Below are positions 1 through 8,861 of a DNA stretch of 49,334 nucleotides, piece after piece; position 1 is the first letter of the stretch; each line of letters starts with the position of its first letter. The notes under the pieces are model-generated. The model worked only from the letters and a program-made list of their open reading frames with translations, was not told the origin of the DNA and ran no database searches. The translations under genes and the position numbers were made by a program. The stretch is from Sphaerochaeta sp. (lineage in GTDB: Bacteria; Spirochaetota; Spirochaetia; Sphaerochaetales; Sphaerochaetaceae). The stretch covers positions 1 through 49,334 of the forward strand of contig JAGYOG010000017.1 in NCBI GenBank assembly GCA_018399495.1. Direction: 5' to 3'.

Positions 1-246
1 CGATTAGGAAAGAAAGAAGAGATACCCCGAAATAATGCTGGGGCCATGATCGGTACCCTTGAGCGGTATAGTATGATAATACTGCTCAGTCTCGGGCAGT
101 TTGGTGCACTGGCTTTGGTGATGGCGGCAAAGTCAATCTCTCGCTATGAGATGCTCAAGGATAAGGATTTTGCAGAATACTATCTTCTGGGAACCCTCTT
201 GAGTGTTCTCATGGTACTTGTAGTATGGCTACTTCTCTTTCTTTGA
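1..246 (+). CDS. C-terminal fragment of a DUF3307-type membrane protein
   Basis: The reading frame is open from the first base, so the gene begins upstream of the window and only about 81 residues are visible. The tail carries two hydrophobic segments. It contains the pattern IGTLERY, then a Gly-Gln pair, then AAKSISRYE and AEYYLLGTLLS. This resembles the C-terminal half of proteins that begin with a DUF3307 domain, which is not in view here. An internal ATG at 46 also opens this frame, but it lies inside the conserved segment and has no ribosome binding site. The stop overlaps the end of the convergent permease gene by 18 bases. The family call rests on remembered similarity of the tail only. 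Confidence 0.65.
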   Translation, partial: RLGKKEEIPRNNAGAMIGTLERYSMIILLSLGQFGALALVMAAKSISRYEMLKDKDFAEYYLLGTLLSVLMVLVVWLLLFL

Positions 247-1035
247 CATATTGGCTTGTTTCTCAGTTCTGTCTCCATGGCTTGTTTGTTTCCAGGAGAG
301 TAATGCAAACAGCTGCTCCCCGATGAAGGCAAGCATGCTGATTACAATGGTTCCAGAAAGCACCAGGGCAGAGTTACGTAAGGTGAGACCACTGATGATG
401 ATAGTCCCAAGCCCTTCCCCTCCGATTACCGCTGCAATGGCGGCAGTACCCAGATTGAGGATATAACTATGTCTTATGCCGGTAATGATCATGGGAAACG
501 CTTGAGGTAGCTCAGCAATATGCAGTTGTTGGAACCACGTCATCCCCATCCCCTTTGCAGCATCGATTGCAGCAGGGCTCACCGAATTGAACCCTACCAC
601 AGTGTTACCCAGAACAGGAAAAAGTGAGTAGAGGAACAAGGCCAAAAGAGCAGGCTTCCATCCGAATCCCAATACAGGAAACGCCAAGATGATAACCGCT
701 GAAGGCGGAAAGGTCTGGATGAATGCATTCAGCTTAAGTACCAGCTGCTGGAACTCTCTTCCAGCTTTTCTTGTAACCAGTATTCCTATGAAAATACCAA
801 ACACGCTAGAGAGCACTGTCGCTGCTATCGTCAAGGTGATGTGAGCACCAGTCATCTGGAGAATTGTCTTCCTTGAGTGGGTGAACTGTGTCTCACCAGG
901 GAATAAAAATGAGAGAATTGTCGTCTGTAACGCACTAGAAGTGATATACAGGACTAACCCAGCAGTAATCAAGATAAGAGGAATCCATCGTCGTATTACG
1001 TGGTTAGGAGACGCTGATCGTTTGTATAGTCTCAA
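229..1035 (-). CDS. yehW: Osmoprotectant ABC transporter permease, YehW-like
   Basis: Integral membrane permease of an OpuC/ProW-class importer for betaine, choline or similar compounds. After a short basic N-terminus there is one membrane segment. The BPD transporter domain follows, with the permease-ATPase coupling loop around AAKGMGM and GGEGLG near the C-terminus. I chose the TTG start at 1035 because GGGGAGG lies 5 bases upstream. The longer frame from ATG 1095 would overlap the ATPase gene by about 90 bases and has no good binding site. With TTG the overlap is 32 bases, suggesting translational coupling. Size and order (YehY-X-W) match the Escherichia coli yehZYXW system. The substrate is not shown by sequence. 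Confidence 0.85.
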   Translation of the reverse strand: MRLYKRSASPNHVIRRWIPLILITAGLVLYITSSALQTTILSFLFPGETQFTHSRKTILQMTGAHITLTIAATVLSSVFGIFIGILVTRKAGREFQQLVLKLNAFIQTFPPSAVIILAFPVLGFGWKPALLALFLYSLFPVLGNTVVGFNSVSPAAIDAAKGMGMTWFQQLHIAELPQAFPMIITGIRHSYILNLGTAAIAAVIGGEGLGTIIISGLTLRNSALVLSGTIVISMLAFIGEQLFALLSWKQTSHGDRTEKQANMSKKEK

Positions 1036-2113
1036 AACGCACCTCCCCAAATAGGTGACCTTCATCATCCACAACGGCAGCTGCAGGCAGACCAAGGCTT
1101 AAGATTGTGGCCATACATTCCCGCATGGAGGAGTAGGTCTGTACGGTATGGTTGACACTGTGAACCACACGGGAAACCAAACGCCCGTTTATCCACATGA
1201 AGCCTTTCAAAGGACGGTTCCCCTCATCAACTTGCCAGTAACATCTGGTAGAATCCTCTGGTAGTACTGATTTGCTTGGTCCTTCCAATCCTGAAAGCAC
1301 TTCCTGAATACAACAGTGGTCGGCAGTGAAGAGAGATAATCGTTTGAGTGACCTATCAGGTCCAAGAAATCGCTCTACAAAATCATCCTGAGGGGAAGAG
1401 AGAATCTTTTCCGGGGTATCAGCTTGTACCACTTCCCCCTCCTTCATGATTACCAAGTAATCGGCGAGACGGATAGCCTCATCAATATCATGGGTGACAA
1501 AAATGACTGTTTTTTTCAATTGTCGCTGAATACGGATGAATTCATCCTGAAGCTGCTCACGAGTCAACGGATCAACGGCTCCAAAGGGTTCATCCATAAG
1601 CAAGACAGGAGGGTCTGCTCCAAGGGCACGGGCAACCCCAACCCGTTGGGCTTCCCCCCCTGAGAGCTCATGAGGGTACTTGTTACGATATATGCCTGGC
1701 TCGAGCCTCACCAAGTTGAGTAATCGTCCTACCCGCTCACCTCTTCCTGACCGTTCCCACCCAAGTAAACGAGGAACTAGATCGACATTTTCCTCCACGC
1801 TGAGGTGTGGCATCAATCCAACTGATTGAATCGCATACCCCATGGTTCTCCGTAGTTGTGTCTCACTCATGTTTTGTATGGACTCATCGCCATAGGAAAT
1901 GACTCCTGAGGAGAGTTTCACCAGTGCGTTGATACATCTGAGCGTCGTGGATTTTCCACATCCACTGGGTCCGATCAACACGGTTACCCGATTGGTCGGA
2001 ATCTGCAAGAAGACTTCCTTGAGTGCCTCGGTCTCTCCATACCGCACAGAAATACGTTCTGCCTGTAGAAAAATGGAAGTGTCAGAAAGGATAGGATGGA
2101 AAGGCAGTTGCAT
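1004..2113 (-). CDS. yehX: Osmoprotectant ABC transporter ATPase, YehX-like
   Basis: Cytoplasmic ATPase that powers the two neighbouring permeases. Walker A is GPSGCGKS at residues 48-55, the ABC signature LSGGEAQ starts at 150, Walker B LLMDEPFGAVD at 171-181, and the switch histidine is in FVTHD near 208. The C-terminal 110 residues after the ATPase domain hold one recognisable CBS-like half (LPAAAVVDDEGHLFGEV), so the usual regulatory CBS pair looks degenerate. The ATG follows GGGAGG by 7 bases and overlaps the upstream permease stop as TGATG, a typical coupled junction. Length (369) is between the YehX type (about 308) and OpuCA (about 380). Confidence 0.9.
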   Translation of the reverse strand: MQLPFHPILSDTSIFLQAERISVRYGETEALKEVFLQIPTNRVTVLIGPSGCGKSTTLRCINALVKLSSGVISYGDESIQNMSETQLRRTMGYAIQSVGLMPHLSVEENVDLVPRLLGWERSGRGERVGRLLNLVRLEPGIYRNKYPHELSGGEAQRVGVARALGADPPVLLMDEPFGAVDPLTREQLQDEFIRIQRQLKKTVIFVTHDIDEAIRLADYLVIMKEGEVVQADTPEKILSSPQDDFVERFLGPDRSLKRLSLFTADHCCIQEVLSGLEGPSKSVLPEDSTRCYWQVDEGNRPLKGFMWINGRLVSRVVHSVNHTVQTYSSMRECMATILSLGLPAAAVVDDEGHLFGEVRFETIQTISVS

Positions 2114-3288
2114 CAGCGTTCCTCCCTTATTAAGGATGCAGGGGTAAATACATTGATCAAGAACTGAAAAAGCCTATCTGAAATTACCGTGAGAGCGATA
2201 ATCAGGAGCATGCCAAGCAAGACCATGTCGACTGAAGCCTGTCCCAGTCCCTCAAATACCAAAACCCCGAGCCCGTCTCCTCCAATCAACTTGGCCAGTG
2301 TGGCATTTCCTAGGGTTTGTACCAATGCTACGCGAATACCATGGAGAATTCCCACCGTTGCCAAGGGAAGACGGACGATCTTCCATATTTGGGTGGAGTT
2401 CATACCCATTCCCTTTGCGGCAAGGACCACTTGCTCATCGATTCCACTCAACGATGTATAGGTATATCTGATGATGGGATAAAGCGCATACATACTGAGC
2501 GCAATAATTGCTGGTGCGTTGCCGATTCCTTGAATCCCCCACTCCCGGAGAACAGGAAAAGCCATTGAAAGCGCTGCAAGTGGTGCTATCAGCAAACCAA
2601 AGAGCGCAATTCCCGGTATAGTCTGTAACACGTTGAGGATGGGAAACACCACACGCCTAACAGCCTTGTTAATAAAGGCAAGGAAGGCGATAGGTATTCC
2701 GATAACCATACTGATAAGTAAGCTGACACCAGTTATCCTTACATGTGCCAGAATTTCACGCCACAAACGAGTGCCAAGGTTCCTTGCTTCCAGGAGAATA
2801 CCAAGGCGGTCAAACATTCCAATGAATCCCATACCGATGGCAAGCAGCATAACCAAGAAAAGAGCAACCTTGTCTCGGCTCTGTGCCTTCTGTTTCATCA
2901 GGTAGAGAATGGAGACAGCTGCAAGATACACGTACATCCCAGAAGCTGGACTATACCGGGCAAATGCCCCAAGGTCTGCAACCAAGGCATTACCCACAAT
3001 AGAGAGCACAAGCAGGGGAGAAAAGATCCCGAAGGCTGCAGCAACAGTAGATAAGAGTGCTGCACGTTTTCTATTTGGTATGAATGCACTCGTGAGTATC
3101 ACAAGGGGAGCTAAGAGCAAAAGGAGAATTGGGCCTATACCCAAGGAAAAAGCGCTTACCGTAAACTCTTCAGAAATCCTATTTTCTCGTGATTGCAAGA
3201 AAGGAAGGGTAAAGCTCACCAAGAAAAGGAACAGAGCAAATGCCACCTGTTTATCAAGGGCTCTCCGCTGAAGTATGTTCCGATTCAA
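2113..3288 (-). CDS. yehY: Osmoprotectant ABC transporter permease, YehY-like
   Basis: First gene of the minus-strand arm of the importer. The N-terminal 150 residues contain several extra membrane segments before the BPD permease domain (about residues 180-380, with AAKGMGMNSTQIWKIVRLP as the ATPase-coupling loop and GGDGLG near the end). That long hydrophobic N-terminus and the length of 391 residues are features of YehY (about 385) and not of ordinary ProW or OpuCB. The start is TTG at 3288, with AAGGGAG 5 bases upstream; no ATG lies nearby in frame. It is divergent from the flavoprotein and binding-protein operon, with about 200 bases between them. Confidence 0.87.
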   Translation of the reverse strand: MNRNILQRRALDKQVAFALFLFLVSFTLPFLQSRENRISEEFTVSAFSLGIGPILLLLLAPLVILTSAFIPNRKRAALLSTVAAAFGIFSPLLVLSIVGNALVADLGAFARYSPASGMYVYLAAVSILYLMKQKAQSRDKVALFLVMLLAIGMGFIGMFDRLGILLEARNLGTRLWREILAHVRITGVSLLISMVIGIPIAFLAFINKAVRRVVFPILNVLQTIPGIALFGLLIAPLAALSMAFPVLREWGIQGIGNAPAIIALSMYALYPIIRYTYTSLSGIDEQVVLAAKGMGMNSTQIWKIVRLPLATVGILHGIRVALVQTLGNATLAKLIGGDGLGVLVFEGLGQASVDMVLLGMLLIIALTVISDRLFQFLINVFTPASLIREER

Positions 3289-3420
3289 TGAAACTCCCTT
3301 ATTAGGCGTATCGCCTTCTGATCACAATCTACCCCTCATAGGTGAAAGCCGGGAACCCTTGTTGATATGAGAATAACAGGAGAAACGTGAGGAATCAAGT
3401 TTTCTCGGGGGTCAATTTTC

Positions 3421-3449
3421 TTGTGTAGGGGTGCGATCACCTTTATAGT
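3421..3449 (+). promoter_or_regulatory. Probable sigma-70 type promoter of the flavoprotein/OsmF operon
   Basis: TTGTGT at 3421-3426 and TATAGT at 3444-3449 are separated by 17 bases and lie about 37 bases ahead of the ATG at 3487. The -10 matches consensus at five of six positions and the -35 at three or four. Inference from spacing only. Confidence 0.45.
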
Positions 3450-3486
3450 GCAAAGTATATAGACGATCTCTCAGGAGGTACTATGG

Positions 3487-4848
3487 ATGAAATGTTACGA
3501 TGTGATCATTATTGGAACAGGGCAAGCAACTGGAACCATCCTTGGAAAACTCTTGGAACAGAAACAAGCTATTGCTGTTGTTGAGTCTGATCGTGTAGGG
3601 GGAAGTTGTGTTAACTGGGGCTGCACCCCAACCAAGACCCTTATCGCGAGTGCCCGCTCTGCCCACATGATACACAGGGGCAGTGAATTTGGGATAGAGG
3701 TCTCTTCCTACCACACAAATTTCGCCAATGTCATGAAACGGGTTAATTCCATTCGTAATGAAGCAACCAAGGGGTTTACCGCTTGGCTCAAGGATACCGT
3801 AGACTTCTATCCTGGCATTGGTTCTTTTGTAGATGCCCATACTATTGCTATCGAAGGAAAACACATTCATGGCGATTTGATCGTCATACACACGGGAACC
3901 AAGGCGAGGATACCTGATTTCCCTGGAATTGAGTCCGTCCCTTGGTTAGACAATAAGGGAATTCTTGCATTGAAGGAGCTACCCTCTCATCTCTTGATCA
4001 TCGGAGGGTCCTACATCGGGCTGGAATTCGCCCAGGCATTCAGAAGACTAGACTCAAAGGTAACGATATTTGAATCATCTCCTTATGTAATCTCCAGAGA
4101 GGATGAGGAGATCAGTGAGATTGCTAGGTCGATCTTGGAGGATGAAGAAATTGAGATCATTACCTCAGCCTCTGTCAACTCGGTCTCAACGAAATCCGAT
4201 CAGCAAATCTCAGTACATTACCAGGGAGGAACCGTAACCGGTTCCCATCTACTGGTTGGTATTGGCAGAATTCCCAACAGTGATGGTTTGCATCTGGAAA
4301 ATGCCGGGATTGAACATGATGACAGAGGGTATATTACTGTTGACGATGAATGTCGTACATCCGTACCCCATATATTTGCCCTTGGCGATGTGAATGGGAA
4401 AGGCGCATTTACTCACACATCCGTCCACGATGGACAGGTCTTCCTCTCTGCACTCTCAGGAGGTTCCAAGAAAATCTCTGACCGTATCCCTACCTACTCG
4501 CTTTTCATTGACCCACCACTAGCCAGGGTAGGCATGAGTGAAAAACAAGCAAAGGATAATAATATTCCATACTTGGTGGCCACCAAGGAGATGGCGACGG
4601 TAAGCCGTGCAAAGGAGAAGGATGAAACAAAAGGACGCATCAAGATTCTGGTAAACAAGACCAACGATACAATCATTGGGGCTGCTGTATTTGGTGTGGG
4701 TGGAGATGAAGTGATCGCTATGATCGCGCTCGCCATGCAAGCAGGACTTCGCTATCAGACAATCCAGGATACCGTCATTCCACACCCTACTGTGGCGGAA
4801 TTGATTCCCTGGGTATTCTCTTCTCTTCATACGGAGGAACAATCATGA
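3487..4848 (+). CDS. Pyridine nucleotide-disulfide oxidoreductase, mercuric-reductase/RclA-like
   Basis: FAD flavoprotein of the class I disulfide reductase family. The N-terminal FAD fold (IIIGTGQATG) is followed by the redox pair Cys41 and Cys46 in GGSCVNWGCTPTK. The NAD(P) fold (LLIIGGSYIGLEFA) starts near residue 169, and the second FAD motif is FALGDVNG. The dimerisation domain ends with HPTVAEL, which supplies the catalytic His-Glu pair. It lacks the N-terminal heavy-metal domain of classical MerA and the genes of a 2-oxoacid dehydrogenase complex, so neither mercury reduction nor lipoamide is indicated. The ATG at 3487 has AGGAGG 8 bases upstream. Its stop overlaps the start of the osmoprotectant binding protein (ATGA), so the two are co-translated, which is unusual. 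Substrate unknown. Confidence 0.87.
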   Translation: MKCYDVIIIGTGQATGTILGKLLEQKQAIAVVESDRVGGSCVNWGCTPTKTLIASARSAHMIHRGSEFGIEVSSYHTNFANVMKRVNSIRNEATKGFTAWLKDTVDFYPGIGSFVDAHTIAIEGKHIHGDLIVIHTGTKARIPDFPGIESVPWLDNKGILALKELPSHLLIIGGSYIGLEFAQAFRRLDSKVTIFESSPYVISREDEEISEIARSILEDEEIEIITSASVNSVSTKSDQQISVHYQGGTVTGSHLLVGIGRIPNSDGLHLENAGIEHDDRGYITVDDECRTSVPHIFALGDVNGKGAFTHTSVHDGQVFLSALSGGSKKISDRIPTYSLFIDPPLARVGMSEKQAKDNNIPYLVATKEMATVSRAKEKDETKGRIKILVNKTNDTIIGAAVFGVGGDEVIAMIALAMQAGLRYQTIQDTVIPHPTVAELIPWVFSSLHTEEQS

Positions 4849-5789
4849 AACAATTAGCAAAGAACGTATTCTTTGTAATGCTGACTCTCGTACTTGTATC
4901 CACCCCAGCTTTCGCTACAGGAGCAAAGGAAAGCGGAGCCAAACCTGAGATTACCGTTGGTTCCAAGATAGATACGGAAGGTGCCTTGCTGGGAAACATG
5001 ATTGTACTGATACTGGAAAACGATGGATTTAGGGTAATTGACAAGACGCAGACCGGCTCGACACCCATCGTACGATCTGCCATCATCGCCGGTGAAATCG
5101 ACATCTACCCAGAGTACACCGGGAATGCCTACTACTTCTTCTCGGGAGAAAGCGAAGCTGAGCTTTGGAAAGATTTCCAAGCCGGCTATAAAAAGGCCGC
5201 TGAACTGGACTTGAGAGCTAACAACATAGTCTGGCTTGCTCCTGCTCCCGCCAATAACACTTGGGCAATCTCTGTTCGTGGTGATCTTGCTGAAAAAGAA
5301 TCATTGGAAACACTCGATGATCTTGCAGCCTATGTAAATGGGGGCGGACATTTCAAGCTTGCTGCGAGCGAGGAGTTTGTTTCCAGTGAGGCAGCTCTTC
5401 CCAGTTTTGAAAAAGGATATGGCTTCTCACTTGATGAAAGCCAACTCTTGGTATTTGCAGGGGGGAATACCACCCTCACAGAGCAAGCAGCAGCCTCTGG
5501 TCAGGAAGAAGTCAATGCAGCAATGGCATACGGCACCGATGGGCAGCTTGCCGCACTGGACTTGAAGGTCCTCACTGACACGAAGAATATCCAACCGGTC
5601 TATGCTCCCTCCCCGATCATCCGCTCTGAAGTTCTCGAGCAGAGTCCCGAGATCGCGACTATTCTTGAACCCGTTTTCCAGAGTCTGGACCTTGAAATAC
5701 TGCAGCTGCTCAACAGTAGGATTGCGGTTGAGGGACAGTCTCCCAGGATGGTCGCTGAAAACTATCTCAAAGAAAAGAAATTCTTGTAG
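4845..5789 (+). CDS. osmF: Osmoprotectant ABC transporter substrate-binding protein, OsmF/YehZ-like
   Basis: Periplasmic receptor of the OpuAC/OsmF type. A signal peptide of about 24 residues ends at TPAFA; there is no lipobox cysteine, so it should be free in the periplasm. The mature protein has the family landmarks GSKIDTEGALLGNM, TGSTPIVRSAI and GEIDIYPEYTGNAYYF. Length 314 fits OsmF (about 305). The permeases and ATPase of the same transporter are on the other strand, on the far side of the flavoprotein. Its ATG overlaps the flavoprotein stop. E. coli OsmF-type systems are linked to osmotic stress and bind glycine betaine weakly, so the true ligand here is open. Confidence 0.9.
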   Translation: MKQLAKNVFFVMLTLVLVSTPAFATGAKESGAKPEITVGSKIDTEGALLGNMIVLILENDGFRVIDKTQTGSTPIVRSAIIAGEIDIYPEYTGNAYYFFSGESEAELWKDFQAGYKKAAELDLRANNIVWLAPAPANNTWAISVRGDLAEKESLETLDDLAAYVNGGGHFKLAASEEFVSSEAALPSFEKGYGFSLDESQLLVFAGGNTTLTEQAAASGQEEVNAAMAYGTDGQLAALDLKVLTDTKNIQPVYAPSPIIRSEVLEQSPEIATILEPVFQSLDLEILQLLNSRIAVEGQSPRMVAENYLKEKKFL

Positions 5790-5797
5790 GAGCATTT

Positions 5798-6235
5798 ATG
5801 GATATTCTATCCTTTGTACTGATAGCATTCATCACATTGGAAACACTCAATGTGGTTTTGCTCTATAGGATTCCGTCATCCACACGGGGAAATGCCTTGG
5901 GAGTATTTAAAGCCTATGAGAAATCACAAAAGGACCCAGAGATCAAGGAGTTTGTAACCTACCTCATCAAATGGGTGGCAGGAACAAAATTGATTTTCAT
6001 CGTCCTGATCATTGGTATAGTCATCACAGGAGAGAAAGAGACCAAGGTATTCAGCGTAATTGCACTGATTTTCTCAATCATGACTTTTTATTCACAATTA
6101 TACCCAAGACTGAAGCATATGGACAACGAGCACCAGCTCAATGTCAGCGGTTATTCCAGGACGCTGGCAATCATGATCGGATGTTTTATATTGGTATTCA
6201 CTGTCGCAGTAGTTTTTGTGCTTTTCACACTTTGA
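5798..6235 (+). CDS. Small four-helix membrane protein of unknown function
   Basis: 145 residues with four predicted membrane segments, at roughly 3-20, 58-77, 82-98 and 122-143, and a charged loop (about 25-50) between the first two. I recognise no domain. The ATG follows AGGAG by a short spacer and begins 8 bases after the OsmF stop, so it is almost certainly in the same operon as the flavoprotein and binding protein. It could be an accessory of the transporter or an unrelated passenger. Confidence 0.7.
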   Translation: MDILSFVLIAFITLETLNVVLLYRIPSSTRGNALGVFKAYEKSQKDPEIKEFVTYLIKWVAGTKLIFIVLIIGIVITGEKETKVFSVIALIFSIMTFYSQLYPRLKHMDNEHQLNVSGYSRTLAIMIGCFILVFTVAVVFVLFTL

Positions 6236-6266
6236 TCGGGCGTTTATTAAAATGAGGTCGGCTGCA

Positions 6267-8237
6267 ATGAAGAAAAACAGTTTGGAATACCTCGATATGG
6301 AACGGTTGAATTCCTTGCTTGAAGGATTCAACCAATCCACGGGGTTTGTTACCGCTATTCTTGACCTAAATGGCAAGATACTCTCTAAATCTGGGTGGAG
6401 ACGAATCTGTACGGATTTCCATCGGATCAATCCTTTGACCAAAGACAGGTGTACCCAAAGTGATACCATCCTTGCACAGAATTGCAAGGATCATGATACG
6501 TATCACTTCTACACATGCCTGAATGGTTTGGTGGATGTTGCCGTACCAATCATCATCCAAGATGAGCACGTTGCAAACTTGTTCTCCGGGCAATTTTTCT
6601 TTAAAAAACCTGACTTGCAGTTCTTCAAAGAACAGGCAACCCACTTTGGATTTGATACAGCATCATATCTACAAGCTCTCAGGGAGGTACCGGTCGTTTC
6701 CAAGGAGCATGTGAAAAAGGTAATGGATTTCCTGCTCAACATGACCCAGCTGATCAGCGAGATGACACTCCAAAGAATTGAACAAGTAGAACTGAACGAG
6801 GCCTTACACCAGAGTGAAAAGGCTTTAAGGGAGAGTTATGAACGTTTCAGAATTGCACAGGATATATCCCCTGATGGGTTTACCATCCTTCGGCCAATTC
6901 GTGACGAACAAGGCACCATAATCGATTTCACTTGGGTGTACGAAAATGCTGCAATAGCAAACCTAAACGGCACAGACCCAGATGCAGTTATTGGAAGGAA
7001 ACTACTCGAGCTTTTCCCAGACCATAGAAACAGCAAGATGTTTCAAATGTATCAGGACGTAGTTCTTTCTGGGAAAAGCCAGACGTTGGAGATTGGATAT
7101 ACAGGCAAAAGTATATCTAAACCGATATGGCTAAGGTTGGTGGCAGTTCCTATGACTGGTGACATTGCTGTCCTTGCCCAGGATCTGACTGAGCGCAAAC
7201 AAGCTGAGGAACGTCTGCAATATCAACACGACCATGATTTCCTTACAAATCTCTATAACCGGGGTTTCTTGGAAAGAGCGTTGATACGACTGGAAGATCA
7301 ACGTTTTCTCCCTGTGTCCTTGATCATGGCCGATACGAACGGACTAAAGCTGATCAATGATTCTTTTGGGCATGCCATAGGAGATGAAGTCTTAAAAAAA
7401 GCTGCAATCCGCATGCAGAAATTCACCAAGCCAGGTGATATTGTTGCCCGCTACGGTGGTGATGAATTCATCATGGTTCTACCCAATACCAGCAAGGCCG
7501 AAACAGAGAGTCGTCTGAAGGCAATAGAAGCAGCAGGGAAGGACACTATCCAGGACTCAATCCAATTGACCTTGGCCTATGTGTACGATACCCGCTGTAG
7601 CCTGCAGGTTGATTTCTCAACAGTTTTCAAGCAAGCAGAAGATATGATGTACCGTAACAAACTGTACGAGAGTACAAGTACCAAGAACAAGACCATTGGG
7701 TTGGTCATCAACTCATTGTTTGCCAAAAGCAACCGGGAGTCGGAGCATTCCAAGCGGGTAAGCACACTGTGTGAATTCATTGCAAGTAAACTAAACATGT
7801 CAACAGTGGAAGTCCATCGTATGAGAAATGCCGGTTTACTCCATGACATTGGGAAAATTGGCATTCCAGAGAACATCCTCAACAAACCAGGTACGTTAAC
7901 TGATCGTGAATGGGAAGTAGTCAGGAGACATCCAGAGACTGGGTTCAGAATCTTGTCGGCTTCCAATGAATTCATTGATATTTCAGGTGCAATCCTAGAA
8001 CACCATGAACATTGGGATGGATCAGGGTATCCAAGGGGTATTTCGGGGGGAGCTATTTCCCTCCAAGCTAGGATCATTGCAGTGGCTGATGCCTTTGATG
8101 CTATGACCAGTTCGAGGTCCTATAAGCGACCCATGAGCATCAAACAGGCAGTGAGTGAGTTGGAACGATGTGCAGGAACACACTTTGACCCCTCAATCGT
8201 TTGTGTCTTTCTTGATACATATGATGAGTTCAATTAA
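6267..8237 (+). CDS. Ligand-sensing c-di-GMP protein: PocR, PAS, GGDEF and HD-GYP domains
   Basis: Predicted cytoplasmic protein that could both make and degrade cyclic di-GMP. An N-terminal PocR sensor domain (about residues 8-175) is followed by a short helical linker and a PAS domain (about 190-310). The GGDEF domain has an intact RYGGDEF near 397. The HD-GYP domain has LLHDIGKIG near 523 and GSGYP near 586. The GGDEF inhibitory-site motif is KPGD where RxxD is usual, so product inhibition may be absent. I start at ATG 6267, which has GAGG 9 bases upstream; ATG 6252 is an alternative. It lies 31 bases after the small membrane protein, so it may share the osmoprotectant operon. Confidence 0.9.
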   Translation: MKKNSLEYLDMERLNSLLEGFNQSTGFVTAILDLNGKILSKSGWRRICTDFHRINPLTKDRCTQSDTILAQNCKDHDTYHFYTCLNGLVDVAVPIIIQDEHVANLFSGQFFFKKPDLQFFKEQATHFGFDTASYLQALREVPVVSKEHVKKVMDFLLNMTQLISEMTLQRIEQVELNEALHQSEKALRESYERFRIAQDISPDGFTILRPIRDEQGTIIDFTWVYENAAIANLNGTDPDAVIGRKLLELFPDHRNSKMFQMYQDVVLSGKSQTLEIGYTGKSISKPIWLRLVAVPMTGDIAVLAQDLTERKQAEERLQYQHDHDFLTNLYNRGFLERALIRLEDQRFLPVSLIMADTNGLKLINDSFGHAIGDEVLKKAAIRMQKFTKPGDIVARYGGDEFIMVLPNTSKAETESRLKAIEAAGKDTIQDSIQLTLAYVYDTRCSLQVDFSTVFKQAEDMMYRNKLYESTSTKNKTIGLVINSLFAKSNRESEHSKRVSTLCEFIASKLNMSTVEVHRMRNAGLLHDIGKIGIPENILNKPGTLTDREWEVVRRHPETGFRILSASNEFIDISGAILEHHEHWDGSGYPRGISGGAISLQARIIAVADAFDAMTSSRSYKRPMSIKQAVSELERCAGTHFDPSIVCVFLDTYDEFN

Positions 8238-8405
8238 CAAGGAAAAAATGAAAGCAGGACAATATCTACTGTACTGCAGATGTGAGCATATGGTTTGCCT
8301 CATGGTGCAAGAAGATCTTTCCTCCTTGCACAAACATTTTTCCATCTGTTACACAAAACGTGCTATAAATGTTTCAATAGAAATTTATAATCAGGAATGA
8401 GAAGA

Positions 8406-8846
8406 ATGGAGTTTTCTATACAGAGCAAAGAACAACTGAAGAACTTATGGACCAACATCTATAACACAGAAGGAAAGCCTGACTGGTCCCATATACTGCC
8501 TTACTATGATGAAGACATTTTCTTTTGGGACAGTGTCCAGAAAATCCATGGCATTGAAGAGTTCACTGCGATGACAGAGCGCTTGATCGCCAGATCCAGC
8601 GACTTGAAAATGGAAATAAAGAATATTGCCCAGAACGACAACGTCATGTTTTTGGAGTGGGAGATGACTTTGAGTTTCAAGAAATACCCCAATTCATCGG
8701 TGTATGGTTCAAGCAGGGTAACCTTGAACGAACAGGGAAAGATCATAGAACAACGCGATTACTACGACCTGTGGGGTGATATCTTCGATAATATCCCTCG
8801 ATTCGGAAAAGCCTATCGGAAGTTCATGCATAAGAAATTCGGGTAA
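8406..8846 (+). CDS. NTF2-like (SnoaL-type) protein
   Basis: About 146 residues with the look of the NTF2 cone fold. An N-terminal helix is followed by LPYYDEDIFFWDSVQKIHG, which places an acidic pocket. Alternating strands come next, ending in VTLNEQGKIIEQRDYYDLW. Such proteins are often small-molecule isomerases, hydrolases or binding proteins, and no active-site set is clear. Two in-frame starts exist, 8397 and 8406; AGGA is 9 bases before the second but touches the first, so I prefer 8406. The next gene, a short-chain dehydrogenase, begins 15 bases after the stop, so the pair forms a likely operon. The 160 bases before it hold no recognised feature. Confidence 0.75.
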   Translation: MEFSIQSKEQLKNLWTNIYNTEGKPDWSHILPYYDEDIFFWDSVQKIHGIEEFTAMTERLIARSSDLKMEIKNIAQNDNVMFLEWEMTLSFKKYPNSSVYGSSRVTLNEQGKIIEQRDYYDLWGDIFDNIPRFGKAYRKFMHKKFG

Positions 8847-8861
8847 GCAAAAGGGGTAATC

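Noticed and set aside
3487..4848. Classical mercuric reductase or dihydrolipoamide dehydrogenase
   Set aside because: There is no metal-binding N-terminal domain, no mer genes and no 2-oxoacid dehydrogenase genes; only the enzyme class is supported.
4854..5180. 108-codon minus-strand frame opposite osmF, and similar long antisense frames elsewhere (for example 13132-13662 and 40755-41345)
   Set aside because: They are shadows of well-supported genes in the opposite strand, without binding sites or conserved motifs.
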